Below are positions 42,561-53,035 of a stretch of DNA of 64,000 bases, piece after piece. Under the pieces are notes generated by a model that did no database searches, was not told where the DNA came from, and saw only the letters and a list, made by a program, of their open reading frames with translations. The first letter of the stretch is position 1. Every line of letters starts with the position of its first letter. This stretch comes from Phaeobacter porticola. GTDB lineage: Bacteria; Pseudomonadota; Alphaproteobacteria; Rhodobacterales; Rhodobacteraceae. A program made the translations under genes and the position numbers. The DNA is taken from NCBI RefSeq assembly GCF_001888185.1, contig NZ_CP016364.1, positions 434,001-498,000 of the forward strand, in the 5' to 3' direction.

Positions 42561-44483
42561 ATGACGACTCTCACCACGCCACGCCGTGCCGTTTCGGCCC
42601 GAGTGATTGATCCGCAACCGCTTTTTCAGGCTTTCCTTGCCGGTTTGGCAGCGCTGACCATGCTGGCGCTTGCCGCCACAACGGTGCACGCCGAAGAAAC
42701 GGTGATCAAGAGCCATGGTTTTGCTGAATTCGGAGAGTTGAAATATCCCGACGGCTTTGGTCATTTTGAGTATGTGAACCCTGACGCCCCAAAGGGCGGA
42801 GAGCTGTCCCTGTCCGCAGTCGGCACGTTTGACAGTATGAACCCCTACACCCGTAAAGGTCGAGGTGGGGCGATGTCGGCGGATCATTTTGAATCGCTGA
42901 TGATTGGCTCATATGATGAGCCGGGATCCTATTATGGTCTGCTGGCTGAGAGCCTAGAGTACCCCGAAAGCCAGGATTGGGTGATCTTCAACATGCGCCC
43001 CGAAGCGCGATTTTCCGATGGCACGCCTGTCACCGCCGAGGATGTTGTCTTTTCCCATAATCTGCTACTGGAGCAGGGCTTGAAATCCTATGCAGAGGCC
43101 GTGAAAAAACGCATTCCGAAGGCCGAAGTGCTGGGGCCGCATCGAGTGAAATTCTATTTCTCGCCGGATTTTCCGCGCCGAGCCATGATCACGCAGGTGG
43201 CGGGTACGTCGGTGTTTTCCAAGGCCTGGTTCGAGGCTGATCCTGAAAACCGCCGATTGGATGAACCTCGGTTGGATCCCGGCATCGGGTCGGGGCCTTA
43301 TGTGCTGGAAACGGCGGATGTTAATCAGCGCATTGTTTATAAACGTAATCCCGATTATTGGGGTAACGATGTGAATGTGAATGTTGGCCGCCACAACTAT
43401 GACCGCATCCGTATCGAGTATTTCGGTGACACCGTTGCCGCGATGGAGGGGTTCAAGGCGGGGATCTATACCATGCGCCCCGAGAACAGTTCTAAGAGCT
43501 GGGCAACAGCGTATGAGTTTGATGCGGTAAAAGCGGGAAATGTCATCAAAGGCGAGTTTGCCGATGGGAACGTGCCTGCGGCCAGCGGATTCGTGATGAA
43601 TTTGTTGCGCCCCAAATTCCAGGACCCTCGCGTGCGTGAGGCGATCCAACTTGGTTATAATTTCGAATGGACAAATGACAGCCTGCAATACGGATTGTTC
43701 GCACAGCGGCAATCGTTCTGGCAGGATACAGCGCTAGAGGCCAAGGGCCTGCCAGAAGGGCGCGAATTGGAAGTGCTTGAGGGATTGGGGGATCTGATTG
43801 ACCCGGCACTGCTGACCAACGAGCCGGTGATGGCACATGGCTCTAAGCCAGATCGTCCCGCAGATCGGCGAAACCTGCGCCGCGCCATGAAACTGCTGGA
43901 CGACGCCGGTTGGCGTGTCGGAGGAGATGGTCTGCGCCGCAACGACGCGGGGCAATTGCTAACGCTGGAGTTTCTGATCGATTCTCCGACCATTGAACGT
44001 ATCGTGCAGCCCTATGTGACGAACCTGCGCCAGATGGGCGTGGACGCAAAATCCAGCCGTGTCGACTATGCGCAATACACCAGCCGTCGCCGGGAAAAAG
44101 ACTTTGATATGATCACGTATGCCTATCCAAAGTACCTGCAGCCCTCCACCGGACTGTATCAGCAGTTTGGGTCTGATGCGCATGAATTTTCGGTTTTCAA
44201 CCCAGCTGGCATGGCCGATCCGGCGGTGGACAAGCTGATTGAAGCCATCGTCAAGGCAGAAGATCAGGAAGAGCTTTATGCCAATGTGCGCGCGCTGGAT
44301 CGCGTTTTGCGGGCCAAGCGGTTCATGGTGCCGACCTGGTATCTGGGCGTGAACTGGGTGGCCTATTGGAATTTTTATGAGCAACCAGAAACGTTGCCTC
44401 TATTCGATCTGGGGTTGCGCGATGTCTGGTGGGTCGACACCAAGAAAGAAGCGGCATTGAAATCCTCTGGCGCATTGCGGTAA
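42561..44483 (+). CDS. yejA: YejA-like extracellular solute-binding protein
   Basis: Periplasmic peptide-binding protein of 640 residues for the yejABEF importer. A signal peptide (hydrophobic stretch near 28-46, ending TTVHA) precedes HGFAEFGELKYPDGFGHFEY, a family-typical opening, and the SBP family 5 core (SDGTPVTAEDVVFS, NPDYWG). YejA systems take up microcin C-like and other oligopeptides. Start 42561 chosen because GGAGG sits 14 bases upstream; an earlier in-frame ATG is less likely. Confidence 0.9.
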   Translation: MTTLTTPRRAVSARVIDPQPLFQAFLAGLAALTMLALAATTVHAEETVIKSHGFAEFGELKYPDGFGHFEYVNPDAPKGGELSLSAVGTFDSMNPYTRKGRGGAMSADHFESLMIGSYDEPGSYYGLLAESLEYPESQDWVIFNMRPEARFSDGTPVTAEDVVFSHNLLLEQGLKSYAEAVKKRIPKAEVLGPHRVKFYFSPDFPRRAMITQVAGTSVFSKAWFEADPENRRLDEPRLDPGIGSGPYVLETADVNQRIVYKRNPDYWGNDVNVNVGRHNYDRIRIEYFGDTVAAMEGFKAGIYTMRPENSSKSWATAYEFDAVKAGNVIKGEFADGNVPAASGFVMNLLRPKFQDPRVREAIQLGYNFEWTNDSLQYGLFAQRQSFWQDTALEAKGLPEGRELEVLEGLGDLIDPALLTNEPVMAHGSKPDRPADRRNLRRAMKLLDDAGWRVGGDGLRRNDAGQLLTLEFLIDSPTIERIVQPYVTNLRQMGVDAKSSRVDYAQYTSRRREKDFDMITYAYPKYLQPSTGLYQQFGSDAHEFSVFNPAGMADPAVDKLIEAIVKAEDQEELYANVRALDRVLRAKRFMVPTWYLGVNWVAYWNFYEQPETLPLFDLGLRDVWWVDTKKEAALKSSGALR

Positions 44484-44492
44484 GCGCCTGAC

Positions 44493-45578
44493 ATGGCAGC
44501 CTATATCCTCAGACGTTTTCTATTGGTGATTCCGACCTTATTCGGAATCTTGGTGATTAACTTCGCGCTGGTGCAGTTCGTGCCGGGTGGCCCTGTAGAA
44601 CAGATGATAGCGCAACTAGAAGGCGGCGGCGACGTGTTCGAAGGCTTCGCTGGCGGCGGCGGTGACGCAGGCGGCGAAGCCATAGCCGCCAACGACAGCT
44701 ATGCAGGCCGTCAGGGCCTGCCGCCAGAGCTGATCGCGGAACTGGAACAGCAATACGGTTTGGATAAACCGCCGCTAGAGCGGTTCTTTCTGATGCTGGG
44801 CAACTATATGCGGTTTGATTTTGGCGAGAGCTATTTTCGCAAGATCGACGTGATGAGCCTGGTTCTGGAAAAAATGCCTGTATCGATTTCATTGGGCCTG
44901 TGGTCGACGTTGATCGCCTATATGATTTCAATACCACTGGGTATCCGTAAGGCGCTTCGCGATGGCAGCCGGTTCGACACCTGGACCAGCGGCGTGATCA
45001 TTGCGGCCTATGCTATTCCCGGATTTCTGTTTGCGATTTTGCTGCTGGTTTTGTTCGCTGGTGGGTCTTATTGGCAGGTCTTTCCACTGCGGGGACTAAC
45101 CTCTGACAACTGGGACAACCTCGGCCTGTTTGGCAAAATCACCGATTATTTCTGGCACATTACTCTGCCGGTGGTGGCCTCGACCATCTCGGCCTTTGCA
45201 ACGCTGACACTGCTGACCAAGAATTCGTTCCTGGATGAGATTAAAAAGCAGTATGTGATGACGGCCCGTGCGAAAGGGCTAAGCGAGAGCCGCGTGCTCT
45301 ATGGTCATGTGTTCCGCAACGCAATGCTGATTGTTATTGCCGGATTTCCGGCAGTGTTTATCGGTGTGTTCTTCTCAGGAAGCCTGATCATCGAGACAAT
45401 TTTCTCGCTCGATGGTCTGGGGCGGCTGGGTTTTGAGGCGGCCGTGGCGCGCGACTATCCTGTGATCTTTGGCACGCTATTCATCTTTGGCCTGATGAGC
45501 CTCGTTGTGGGGATCATCTCGGACATCATGTATGTGATCGTTGATCCGCGTATCGACTTTGAAAAGAGAGAGGGCTGA
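44493..45578 (+). CDS. yejB: YejB-like ABC transporter permease
   Basis: Inner-membrane permease of 361 residues, with [20 protein letters not shown] at the start, [12 protein letters not shown], and the binding-protein-dependent transport motif [20 protein letters not shown] (EAA loop) near residue 255. Six or so membrane segments. A glycine-rich soluble insertion near residues 45-75 follows the first helix, as in other YejB proteins. Starts 9 bases after yejA. Confidence 0.92.
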   Translation: MAAYILRRFLLVIPTLFGILVINFALVQFVPGGPVEQMIAQLEGGGDVFEGFAGGGGDAGGEAIAANDSYAGRQGLPPELIAELEQQYGLDKPPLERFFLMLGNYMRFDFGESYFRKIDVMSLVLEKMPVSISLGLWSTLIAYMISIPLGIRKALRDGSRFDTWTSGVIIAAYAIPGFLFAILLLVLFAGGSYWQVFPLRGLTSDNWDNLGLFGKITDYFWHITLPVVASTISAFATLTLLTKNSFLDEIKKQYVMTARAKGLSESRVLYGHVFRNAMLIVIAGFPAVFIGVFFSGSLIIETIFSLDGLGRLGFEAAVARDYPVIFGTLFIFGLMSLVVGIISDIMYVIVDPRIDFEKREG

Positions 45579-45581
45579 CCG

Positions 45582-46688
45582 ATGGCTTTGTCTCCGCTCA
45601 ACCGGCGTCGCTGGAATAACTTCTGCCGCAATCGCCGGGCCTTTTGGTCTTTGTGGATTTTCTCAATTCTGTTTGGAATTTCGCTGTTTGCGGAGTTTGT
45701 GGCCAACGACAAGCCGATGTTGGTGAACTACCGCGGTGAATATTTCACGCCGGTGTTTAACTTCTATCCGGAGACGGCCTTTGGCGGAGACTTTCAGACA
45801 GAGGCGGCCTACCGAGATCCGGAAGTGAAATGCCTGATTGCCTCTGGCGGTGTCGAGGACTGTTTTGATGATCCTGAGGGTATTCTGCAACAAATCGAGA
45901 CGGGTGTATTTGCGGCGAAAGGGTTTGTAGAAGGCTGGGCGATCTGGCCGCCGATTCCCTATTCATTCAACACCACAGTGGATCGGCCTGGTGCAGCGCC
46001 TCTGCCGCCCAATGGGCAGAACCTTTTGGGCACCGATGACACCAAACGTGACGTGCTGGCACGGGTGATCCATGGGTTCCGTCTGTCGATCCTGTTCACG
46101 TTGATGGTCACCGGCGCTGCAACGCTGGTAGGTATTGCGGCGGGTGCGGTTCAGGGTTTCTTTGGCGGCTGGCTCGACTTGATCTTTCAGCGTGTGATAG
46201 AGATCTGGGGATCTATCCCGCAGCTCTATGTCATTATTATCATGTTCGCCATCCTGGGCCGCAGTTTCTGGCTATTGGTGATCCTGATGATCCTGTTCAG
46301 TTGGACCGCGCTGGTCAGCGTGGTTCGTGCCGAATTCCTGCGGGCCCGCAATCTGGAATATGTCCGCGCCGCCAAGGCGCTGGGGGTCGGGAACCTAACC
46401 ATTATGTTCCGTCATATGTTGCCCAATGCGATGGTTGCGACGCTGACTTTCCTGCCGTTTATCGTTACTGGTACCATCGGCACATTGGCGGGGCTGGATT
46501 TTCTCGGCTTTGGTCTGCCGTCCTCAGCCCCATCGCTGGGGGAACTTACATTGCAGGCCAAACAAAACCTTGAAGCGCCCTGGCTGGCTTTTACCGCGTT
46601 CTTCACCTTTGCCATCATGTTGTCGCTTCTGGTTTTCATCTTTGAAGGCGTGCGCGATGCGTTTGATCCGAGAAAGACGTTTTCATGA
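45582..46688 (+). CDS. yejE: YejE-like ABC transporter permease
   Basis: Second permease, 368 residues. An N-terminal segment with RRRWNNFCRNRRAFWSLWIF and FAEFVANDKP is typical of YejE; the EAA loop is EYVRAAKALGVGNLTIMFRH. Long periplasmic loop after the first helix (about residues 40-155). The start lies 3 bases after yejB, and the stop overlaps the yejF start as ATGA. Confidence 0.92.
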   Translation: MALSPLNRRRWNNFCRNRRAFWSLWIFSILFGISLFAEFVANDKPMLVNYRGEYFTPVFNFYPETAFGGDFQTEAAYRDPEVKCLIASGGVEDCFDDPEGILQQIETGVFAAKGFVEGWAIWPPIPYSFNTTVDRPGAAPLPPNGQNLLGTDDTKRDVLARVIHGFRLSILFTLMVTGAATLVGIAAGAVQGFFGGWLDLIFQRVIEIWGSIPQLYVIIIMFAILGRSFWLLVILMILFSWTALVSVVRAEFLRARNLEYVRAAKALGVGNLTIMFRHMLPNAMVATLTFLPFIVTGTIGTLAGLDFLGFGLPSSAPSLGELTLQAKQNLEAPWLAFTAFFTFAIMLSLLVFIFEGVRDAFDPRKTFS

Positions 46689-48265
46689 GCCCGTTGCTCC
46701 AAGTTAGAGACCTGCGCGTATCATTCCGTCAGGATGGTAAAGTGACCGAGGCCGTGCGCGGTGTTTCCTTCTCTGTTGGCCAGGGTGAGACTGTCGCGTT
46801 AGTGGGGGAATCCGGGTCGGGCAAGTCGGTGACGGCGCTGTCTACCGTCTCTCTTCTCGGCGATAGTGCCACTGTCAGCGGTTCTGTCACCTATGACGGG
46901 CAAGAGATGGTGGGCGCAAATGACCGACGTCTTCGTCAGGTCCGGGGCAATGACATCAGCTTTATCTTTCAAGAGCCGATGACCTCACTCAACCCGCTGC
47001 ACACAATCGAAAAACAGTTAGCTGAATCGTTGGCCTTACATCAGGGACTGGATGGGGTCGCAGCCCGTGCCCGTATCATCGAGTTGTTGAACCGTGTGGG
47101 TATTAGAGACGCCGAAACCCGGCTGGGTGCTTATCCACATCAGCTTTCGGGTGGGCAACGTCAGCGGGTTATGATTGCGATGGCGCTAGCGAACAAGCCG
47201 GACATTCTGATCGCAGATGAGCCGACCACCGCTCTGGATGTCACAATTCAACAACAAATCCTTGAGCTGCTGGCCGACCTGAAGGCAAGCGAAGGCATGG
47301 GGCTGTTGTTTATTACCCACGACCTGAGCATTGTGCGCCGCATTGCGGACCGCGTCTGCGTAATGAAGGGGGGAGAAATCGTCGAGGAGGGGCCGACGTC
47401 TGAGATTTTTGCCAATCCCCAGCACCCATACACGCAAAAACTGCTTGATGCAGAGCCAACTGGGCAGCCGTCACCGGTGCCCGTCGCAGCGCAGGAGCTG
47501 GTCAGGACCGAAGATCTGAAGGTCTGGTTTCCCATTCAAAAGGGGCTGCTAAAACGCACCGTGGGTCACGTCAAGGCGGTCAACCCGACCTCGCTGAGCG
47601 TGTGTGCTGGTGAGACGCTGGGAATCGTTGGCGAAAGTGGTAGCGGGAAAACCACCCTGGCACTGGCGATCATGCGATTGATAGCATCAGAAGGCAGCGT
47701 GCAGTTCCAAGGGCAAGATTTGCGCCAGTGGTCGACACGCGATCTGCGTCGGCTGCGTGCGGACATGCAGATCGTGTTCCAGGATCCATTTGGGTCGCTA
47801 AGTCCGCGTATGACCTGTGCCCAGATCATCGCCGAGGGTCTGGCGATACATAAGCTGGACCAGGGCCGCGACCCCCGTGATCTGGTTGCTGAGGTGATGA
47901 CCGAAGTCGGGCTGGATCCGGCATTCATGGACCGTTATCCGCATGAGTTTTCGGGCGGTCAACGCCAGCGTATAGCCATAGCGCGGGCCATGGTTCTGCG
48001 ACCCAAACTGGTTGTCCTAGACGAGCCGACCTCGGCGTTGGATATGACTGTGCAGGTGCAGATCGTCAATTTGCTGCGCGATCTGCAGGACCGTTACGGG
48101 CTGGCCTATCTGTTCATTTCACATGATCTGAACGTAGTGCGTGCCATGTCGCACAAGATGATCGTAATGAAACAGGGCGATGTTGTAGAGGTCGGGCCCA
48201 CAGCGGAACTGTTTGCCAATCCCAAAGACCCATATACGCGGCAGTTGCTTGCTGCGGCGGGCTAA
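46685..48265 (+). CDS. yejF: YejF-like ABC transporter ATPase with two nucleotide-binding domains
   Basis: Protein of 526 residues with two ATPase domains. Walker A motifs are [12 protein letters not shown] near residue 40 and [12 protein letters not shown] near 315; each domain has its signature LSGGQRQRV or FSGGQRQRI and an oligopeptide-type C-terminal tail ([20 protein letters not shown]). Powers import by YejB/YejE. The 4-base ATGA overlap with yejE supports coupled translation and stoichiometry. Confidence 0.94.
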   Translation: MSPLLQVRDLRVSFRQDGKVTEAVRGVSFSVGQGETVALVGESGSGKSVTALSTVSLLGDSATVSGSVTYDGQEMVGANDRRLRQVRGNDISFIFQEPMTSLNPLHTIEKQLAESLALHQGLDGVAARARIIELLNRVGIRDAETRLGAYPHQLSGGQRQRVMIAMALANKPDILIADEPTTALDVTIQQQILELLADLKASEGMGLLFITHDLSIVRRIADRVCVMKGGEIVEEGPTSEIFANPQHPYTQKLLDAEPTGQPSPVPVAAQELVRTEDLKVWFPIQKGLLKRTVGHVKAVNPTSLSVCAGETLGIVGESGSGKTTLALAIMRLIASEGSVQFQGQDLRQWSTRDLRRLRADMQIVFQDPFGSLSPRMTCAQIIAEGLAIHKLDQGRDPRDLVAEVMTEVGLDPAFMDRYPHEFSGGQRQRIAIARAMVLRPKLVVLDEPTSALDMTVQVQIVNLLRDLQDRYGLAYLFISHDLNVVRAMSHKMIVMKQGDVVEVGPTAELFANPKDPYTRQLLAAAG

Positions 48266-48606
48266 ACGTTAGCCATAATGCACTCGGTTGAAAATATTAC
48301 CCGGATCTATCGGGCACCGGCCTTCGCCAGACTAAAAGATGTGGCGGTGAACCCACATGATGTTTCGCGACAGTTTGGCACATGTCGGATTTGGTTATGA
48401 TGCGTGATGAGCCGCCTGGCAGATATTTGAAATTATGGATAAAAATAGATGTCTTTATTCGCCACGCAGGCCGAAATTCGGGTCAGATCAGAGCCCGCCG
48501 ACATCGAATAATCCCCGCGTCGCCAATTGTGATTTACGGCCCTTCGGTTTAGTCTGGTGCCCGCAGGTTGGCATTCGCCTCAGCGCAAATCAAATCGGAC
48601 ATCTCC
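48266..48606. other. Gap upstream of fnrL
   Basis: About 340 bases with no gene recognised. Somewhat AT-rich near 48420-48470. Must hold the fnrL promoter. I see no perfect FNR box, so autoregulation is not supported by sequence. Confidence 0.5.
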
Positions 48607-49347
48607 ATGAACGCTCCTACCATTCAGAACGTCAATTGCGGTGATTGCCCCATTCGTCACCGTGCCGTTTGTGCGCGCTGTGATGCGGATGAATTGGACG
48701 TTCTGGATTCGATCAAATACTACCGCACGTATGAGGCAGGTCAGCCGATTACCTGGTCCGGTGATCGGATGGATTTCGTGGGTTCGGTTGTGTCGGGCAT
48801 CGCGACCCTGACGCAGACGATGGAGGATGGCCGCACTCAGATGGTTGGCCTGTTGTTGCCCAGCGATTTTGTTGGCCGCCCAGGGCGCGACACTGCGGCC
48901 TATAACGTGGTGGCGACGTCGACTGTAGTCATGTGTTGTTTTCGCAAGAAACCATTTGAAGAAATGATGTCCCAGACACCGCATGTTGCGCATCGTCTGC
49001 TGGAGATGACGCTAGACGAATTGGACGCGGCGCGAGAGTGGATGCTGGTTCTGGGGCGTAAGACTGCGCGTGAGAAGATTGCCAGCCTGCTGTCGATCCT
49101 GGCGCGGCGTGATGCATCGTTGCAGCTCCATAAGGACAGCAATCGTCGGGTGTTCGATTTACCACTGACCCGCGAAGCGATGGCAGATTACCTGGGGCTG
49201 ACGTTGGAAACTGTCAGCCGTCAGGTCTCCGCCTTGCGTAAGGACGGTGTGATCGAATTGGAGGGTAAGCGCCATGTGACCGTGCCTGACATGGGCCGCC
49301 TGATGGACGAGGCTGGGGATGACAGCGACGGCGGCTATCTGATTTGA
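48607..49347 (+). CDS. fnrL: FnrL, oxygen-sensing Crp/Fnr regulator
   Basis: Regulator of 246 residues that binds DNA as a [4Fe-4S] dimer when oxygen is low. An N-terminal cluster motif NCGDCPIRHRAVCARC (Cys11, 14, 22, 25) plus Cys110/111 supplies the ligands. A cyclic-nucleotide-like fold precedes the helix-turn-helix REAMADYLGLTLETVSRQVS; its ExxSR recognition triad fits TTGAT-N4-ATCAA sites, exactly those seen near ccoN and ccoG. Start 48607 drops a 13-codon extension without family character. Confidence 0.94.
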   Translation: MNAPTIQNVNCGDCPIRHRAVCARCDADELDVLDSIKYYRTYEAGQPITWSGDRMDFVGSVVSGIATLTQTMEDGRTQMVGLLLPSDFVGRPGRDTAAYNVVATSTVVMCCFRKKPFEEMMSQTPHVAHRLLEMTLDELDAAREWMLVLGRKTAREKIASLLSILARRDASLQLHKDSNRRVFDLPLTREAMADYLGLTLETVSRQVSALRKDGVIELEGKRHVTVPDMGRLMDEAGDDSDGGYLI

Positions 49348-49368
49348 TCTGATCATAAGTGGCCACAG

Positions 49369-49402
49369 CAATTGTCCGGGGCCACTTGCGTGGCCCCAAT
49401 TG
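49369..49402. terminator. Bidirectional hairpin between fnrL and the universal stress gene
   Basis: GGGGCCAC-TTGC-GTGGCCCC with outer CAATTG-type arms in a convergent gap. T-run weak on both sides. Confidence 0.7.
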
Positions 49403-49425
49403 GTTACGCAACTGATTTGATGCGC

Positions 49426-50265
49426 TTAATGCGCCATCAGAACCGGAACCTTGGCCCGTTCTAGCATATTTCGGGTCGCGCCACCCAAGATAGCTTCGCG
49501 AAAGCGGGAATGCCCATAGGCCCCCATCACGATCAGATCTGCCGCTGTATCGACCGCATGTCGGTTCAACACGTCGGAGACGCGGGTCATGGTCTTGCTG
49601 AGCACATCAATCTCACATTTGACTCCTTGACGCGACAGCATTTGGCACAACAGCCCACCGGGATCTGATCGCTCTGGCCCGTGTTGTGGCGGATCAATCA
49701 CCACCACGCGCACCACATCGGCAGCCCGCAGTATTGGCAGGGCTTTGCGAATAGCGGTCATGGCTTCAATGCTCTCGTTCCAGGCGACCAGCACAGTTTT
49801 TGGTTGGTCGGGCAGGGGGCAATCATCAGGCACCACAAGTACAGGCGCGCGCCCTTCGAATAACGCGGCCTCGACGATGGCCTCCGCCTCGGCGGGGCGA
49901 TCCTTGCCGTAAGGCTGACCCAACACCACGAGATCCGAAAAGCGCGCCAGACGGGCGACATGGCGCCCAATATCGGCCATTTGCGCAACGCCTGTTTCGA
50001 CGTTGAAGCTGACGCCGGACCGCTCCATACGTCTGGTGACGGTCTGCTCTATCGTGGCAACCTCTTCCTTTGCGCGTGCGAGCGTTTCCTGCAGCACCAT
50101 CGCATTGGCACCTGCGTAATAATATCCGGTTTGTGTGCGATCCACACCCAAGCACAGCGCGTCTGCGTGACCATTTTCCAAACGGGTCAGTGCGATGGTT
50201 TGCTCTAGCTGTGCCTCGGTGTTCGCTGGGGTCGTTAGAACAGTCAGCAGTGTCTTGTAGGACAT
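49426..50265 (-). CDS. Universal stress protein with two UspA domains
   Basis: Protein of 279 residues. The first domain begins MSYKTLLTVLTTPANTEAQL and the second near residue 150 (KTVLVAWNESIEAMTAIRKA); the second ends with the ATP-binding motif GAYGHSRFREAILGGATRNM. In Rhodobacterales such genes lie beside ccoN and respond to low oxygen. An FNR box lies in the shared upstream region, about 100 bases before this start. Start 50265 is chosen since MSYK opens the first Usp strand. Confidence 0.9.
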   Translation of the reverse strand: MSYKTLLTVLTTPANTEAQLEQTIALTRLENGHADALCLGVDRTQTGYYYAGANAMVLQETLARAKEEVATIEQTVTRRMERSGVSFNVETGVAQMADIGRHVARLARFSDLVVLGQPYGKDRPAEAEAIVEAALFEGRAPVLVVPDDCPLPDQPKTVLVAWNESIEAMTAIRKALPILRAADVVRVVVIDPPQHGPERSDPGGLLCQMLSRQGVKCEIDVLSKTMTRVSDVLNRHAVDTAADLIVMGAYGHSRFREAILGGATRNMLERAKVPVLMAH

Positions 50266-50364
50266 ATTAACCTCGCATGTGTATGGGCGACTGCAACGAA
50301 CTTGTGGTTGTGCCGCGAGTTGCGTCATTATGAAAGTGCATCTCATATTCTGCGGCAAACTGTC

Positions 50365-50378
50365 TTGATACAGATCAA
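50365..50378. promoter_or_regulatory. FNR box in the usp/ccoN divergent region
   Basis: TTGAT-ACAG-ATCAA, a perfect palindrome, 94 bases before the ccoN start. With the box at -41.5, transcription would start near 50413, with CATTTA as a -10 candidate at 50401-50406. Confidence 0.9.
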
Positions 50379-50471
50379 GGCGTTGTTCTGCGCAGTTTTG
50401 CATTTAAGGCTCAGAAAAAACTGTCTGACGCGGGCCAGAGAATCGCGGCGGGCAAGGAAAAGGGACGCAAG

Positions 50472-52082
50472 ATGTCTAATTATATCAAGCTAATTGCGCT
50501 TGGTTTGGTCACGCTCTTTGCGATGATCGCGACCAACTACGCGCGGGACGTGGCCTACCAGGTCCATGCGATCATCATCATGGTCGTAGCGGCCGGGCTG
50601 TTTCTCCATACTCTTCGGCGCACGGATGAACCAGTGCTCGCTGCGGGGTCGCTGCAGGGAGAGTACTTCGATAGTGTGGTGCGCGCCGGTGTGGTGGCAA
50701 CCGCGTTCTGGGGCGTGGTCGGGTTTCTGGTGGGTGTCTTCATCGCCTTCCAGCTTGCCTTTCCGGTCCTGAACTTTGAGTGGGCGCAGGGGCTGGCCAA
50801 CTTCGGGCGGCTGCGGCCTCTGCATACTTCGGCGGTGATTTTTGCCTTTGGTGGCAATGCGCTGATTGCGACCTCATTTTACGTGGTGCAGCGCACCTCG
50901 GCCGCCCGTCTCTGGGGCGGTAACTTGGCGTGGTTTGTGTTCTGGGGCTATCAGCTGTTCATCGTGCTGGCGGCGACCGGCTATCTGTTCGGGTCGACCC
51001 AGTCCAAGGAATACGCGGAACCGGAATGGCATGTTGATCTATGGTTGACCATTGTCTGGGTGGCTTATCTGGCTGTGTTCCTGGGCACCGTCATCAAGCG
51101 CAAAGAACCGCATATCTATGTAGCCAACTGGTTCTACCTCGCGTTCATCGTGACCGTGGCGATGCTGCATCTGGTCAACAACATGACGATCCCTGTCAGC
51201 ATCTGGGGCTCCAAATCGGTGATCATGTGGTCGGGCGTGCAGGATGCAATGGTGCAGTGGTGGTACGGCCACAACGCTGTGGGCTTCTTCCTGACTGCGG
51301 GGTTCCTTGGCATGATGTACTACTTCGTGCCGAAGCAAGCAGAACGCCCCGTGTTCAGTTACAAGCTGTCGATCATCCACTTCTGGGCACTGATCTTTCT
51401 GTACATCTGGGCTGGCCCGCACCACCTGCACTACACCGCGCTGCCGGATTGGGCCTCGACCCTTGGCATGGTGTTCTCAATCGTGCTGTGGATGCCTAGC
51501 TGGGGCGGTATGATCAACGGTCTGATGACCCTGTCGGGTGCCTGGGACAAGCTGCGCACCGACCCGGTGATCCGAATGATGGTAATCTCTATCGGCTTCT
51601 ACGGCATGTCCACCTTTGAAGGTCCGATGATGTCGATCCGCGCCGTGAACTCGCTGTCGCATTATACCGACTGGACCATTGGTCACGTTCACTCCGGCGC
51701 GCTTGGCTGGAACGGCATGATCACCTTTGGTGCGCTCTACTTCCTGGTGCCGGTCCTGTGGAAACGTGAGCGTCTCTACAGCCTGAGCCTGGTGTCCTGG
51801 CATTTCTGGTTGGCCACCATTGGCATCATTCTCTACGCGGCATCCATGTGGGTGACCGGCATCATGGAAGGCCTGATGTGGCGCGAAGTGGATGCCAACG
51901 GGTTCCTGGTGAACTCCTTTGCCGACACGGTGGCTGCGAAATTCCCGATGTACGTGGTGCGCGCTCTGGGTGGGGTCATGTTCCTCGCTGGTGCTCTCGT
52001 CATGTGTTACAACCTGTGGATGACTGTACGGCGCGCGCCGGCCAAAGAGGCCAGCCTGACCGTCGCAGTTCCCGCTGAATAA
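50472..52082 (+). CDS. ccoN: cbb3-type cytochrome c oxidase subunit I
   Basis: Catalytic subunit with heme b, heme b3 and CuB, 536 residues and about twelve membrane segments. Conserved parts include [20 protein letters not shown] (low-spin heme ligand region), [20 protein letters not shown] (CuB His), the Tyr/His crosslink region and [20 protein letters not shown] (heme ligands). High-affinity oxygen reduction under microaerobic conditions. First gene of ccoNOQP, preceded by an FNR box. Confidence 0.97.
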   Translation: MSNYIKLIALGLVTLFAMIATNYARDVAYQVHAIIIMVVAAGLFLHTLRRTDEPVLAAGSLQGEYFDSVVRAGVVATAFWGVVGFLVGVFIAFQLAFPVLNFEWAQGLANFGRLRPLHTSAVIFAFGGNALIATSFYVVQRTSAARLWGGNLAWFVFWGYQLFIVLAATGYLFGSTQSKEYAEPEWHVDLWLTIVWVAYLAVFLGTVIKRKEPHIYVANWFYLAFIVTVAMLHLVNNMTIPVSIWGSKSVIMWSGVQDAMVQWWYGHNAVGFFLTAGFLGMMYYFVPKQAERPVFSYKLSIIHFWALIFLYIWAGPHHLHYTALPDWASTLGMVFSIVLWMPSWGGMINGLMTLSGAWDKLRTDPVIRMMVISIGFYGMSTFEGPMMSIRAVNSLSHYTDWTIGHVHSGALGWNGMITFGALYFLVPVLWKRERLYSLSLVSWHFWLATIGIILYAASMWVTGIMEGLMWREVDANGFLVNSFADTVAAKFPMYVVRALGGVMFLAGALVMCYNLWMTVRRAPAKEASLTVAVPAE

Positions 52083-52096
52083 GGAGGGCCCGAGCA

Positions 52097-52825
52097 ATGG
52101 GAATTCTCGACAAGCACAAAATCCTCGAGACCAACGCGACCCTCCTTCTGGTGTGCAGCTTCCTGGTTGTCACCATCGGTGGTCTTGTCCAAATCGCGCC
52201 GCTGTTCTGGCTGGAAAACACCATCGAAGAGGTGGAGGGCATGCGTCCCTACACCCCGCTGGAGCTGGCCGGGCGTGATATCTACATCCGTGAAGGCTGC
52301 TATGTCTGTCACAGCCAGATGATCCGCCCAATGCGGGACGAGGTCGAACGGTATGGACCATATTCGCTGGCGGCAGAGTCGATGTATGACCACCCGTTCC
52401 AGTGGGGGTCCAAGCGAACCGGTCCGGATCTGGCCCGTGTGGGTGGTCGCTATTCAGATGAATGGCATGTGGATCACCTGCGCAATCCGCAGTCAGTGGT
52501 GCCGGAGTCGGTAATGCCAAAATATGGCTTCCTTGAGGGCAACCGGATCGATGGAAAATACATCGGCGATGTGATGACGGCAAATGCCTTTGTTGGGGTG
52601 CCCTATTCCGATCAGATGCTGGAAAACGCGCAGGCAGACTTCCGAGCGCAGAGCGATCCAGATGCCGACTACGACGGCCTGCTGGAGCGCTACGGAGAAA
52701 AGGTCAGTGTGCGCAATTTCGACGGCCAACCGGGGATCTCCGAGGCCGATGCGCTGATCGCCTATTTGCAAATGCTGGGGACATTGGTTGATTTCTCGAC
52801 CTTTACCCCCGTTGCCAACCGCTGA
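52097..52825 (+). CDS. ccoO: cbb3-type cytochrome c oxidase subunit II (mono-heme)
   Basis: Membrane-anchored cytochrome c subunit, 242 residues. One N-terminal membrane segment, then [20 protein letters not shown] (heme c site CYVCH) and a distal Met region ([14 protein letters not shown]). Passes electrons from CcoP to CcoN. Starts 14 bases after ccoN with AAGGAGGG ahead of it. Confidence 0.97.
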   Translation: MGILDKHKILETNATLLLVCSFLVVTIGGLVQIAPLFWLENTIEEVEGMRPYTPLELAGRDIYIREGCYVCHSQMIRPMRDEVERYGPYSLAAESMYDHPFQWGSKRTGPDLARVGGRYSDEWHVDHLRNPQSVVPESVMPKYGFLEGNRIDGKYIGDVMTANAFVGVPYSDQMLENAQADFRAQSDPDADYDGLLERYGEKVSVRNFDGQPGISEADALIAYLQMLGTLVDFSTFTPVANR

Positions 52826-52837
52826 TTGGAGGCAGAC

Positions 52838-53035
52838 ATGGACATTTATACTCTGCTTCGGGAATTCGCCGACAGCTGGATGCTGCTCTTCCTGTTTGTG
52901 TTCTTTCTGGCCGTGGTGGTCTGGGCGTTTCGCCCCGGCAGCACCAAGGTTTACAAGGATACCGCTAACATCCCCTTCCGGCATGAAGACAAACCCGCCC
53001 CAGAAATGGGTAAAGCCAAGGAGGCGCGGTCATGA
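52838..53035 (+). CDS. ccoQ: cbb3-type cytochrome c oxidase subunit CcoQ
   Basis: Small single-pass membrane protein, 65 residues: [20 protein letters not shown], then a membrane helix ending [10 protein letters not shown] and a short soluble tail. Stabilises the complex. The start is the ATG preceded by GGAGG, 12 bases after ccoO; its stop overlaps the ccoP start as ATGA. Confidence 0.92.
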   Translation: MDIYTLLREFADSWMLLFLFVFFLAVVVWAFRPGSTKVYKDTANIPFRHEDKPAPEMGKAKEARS

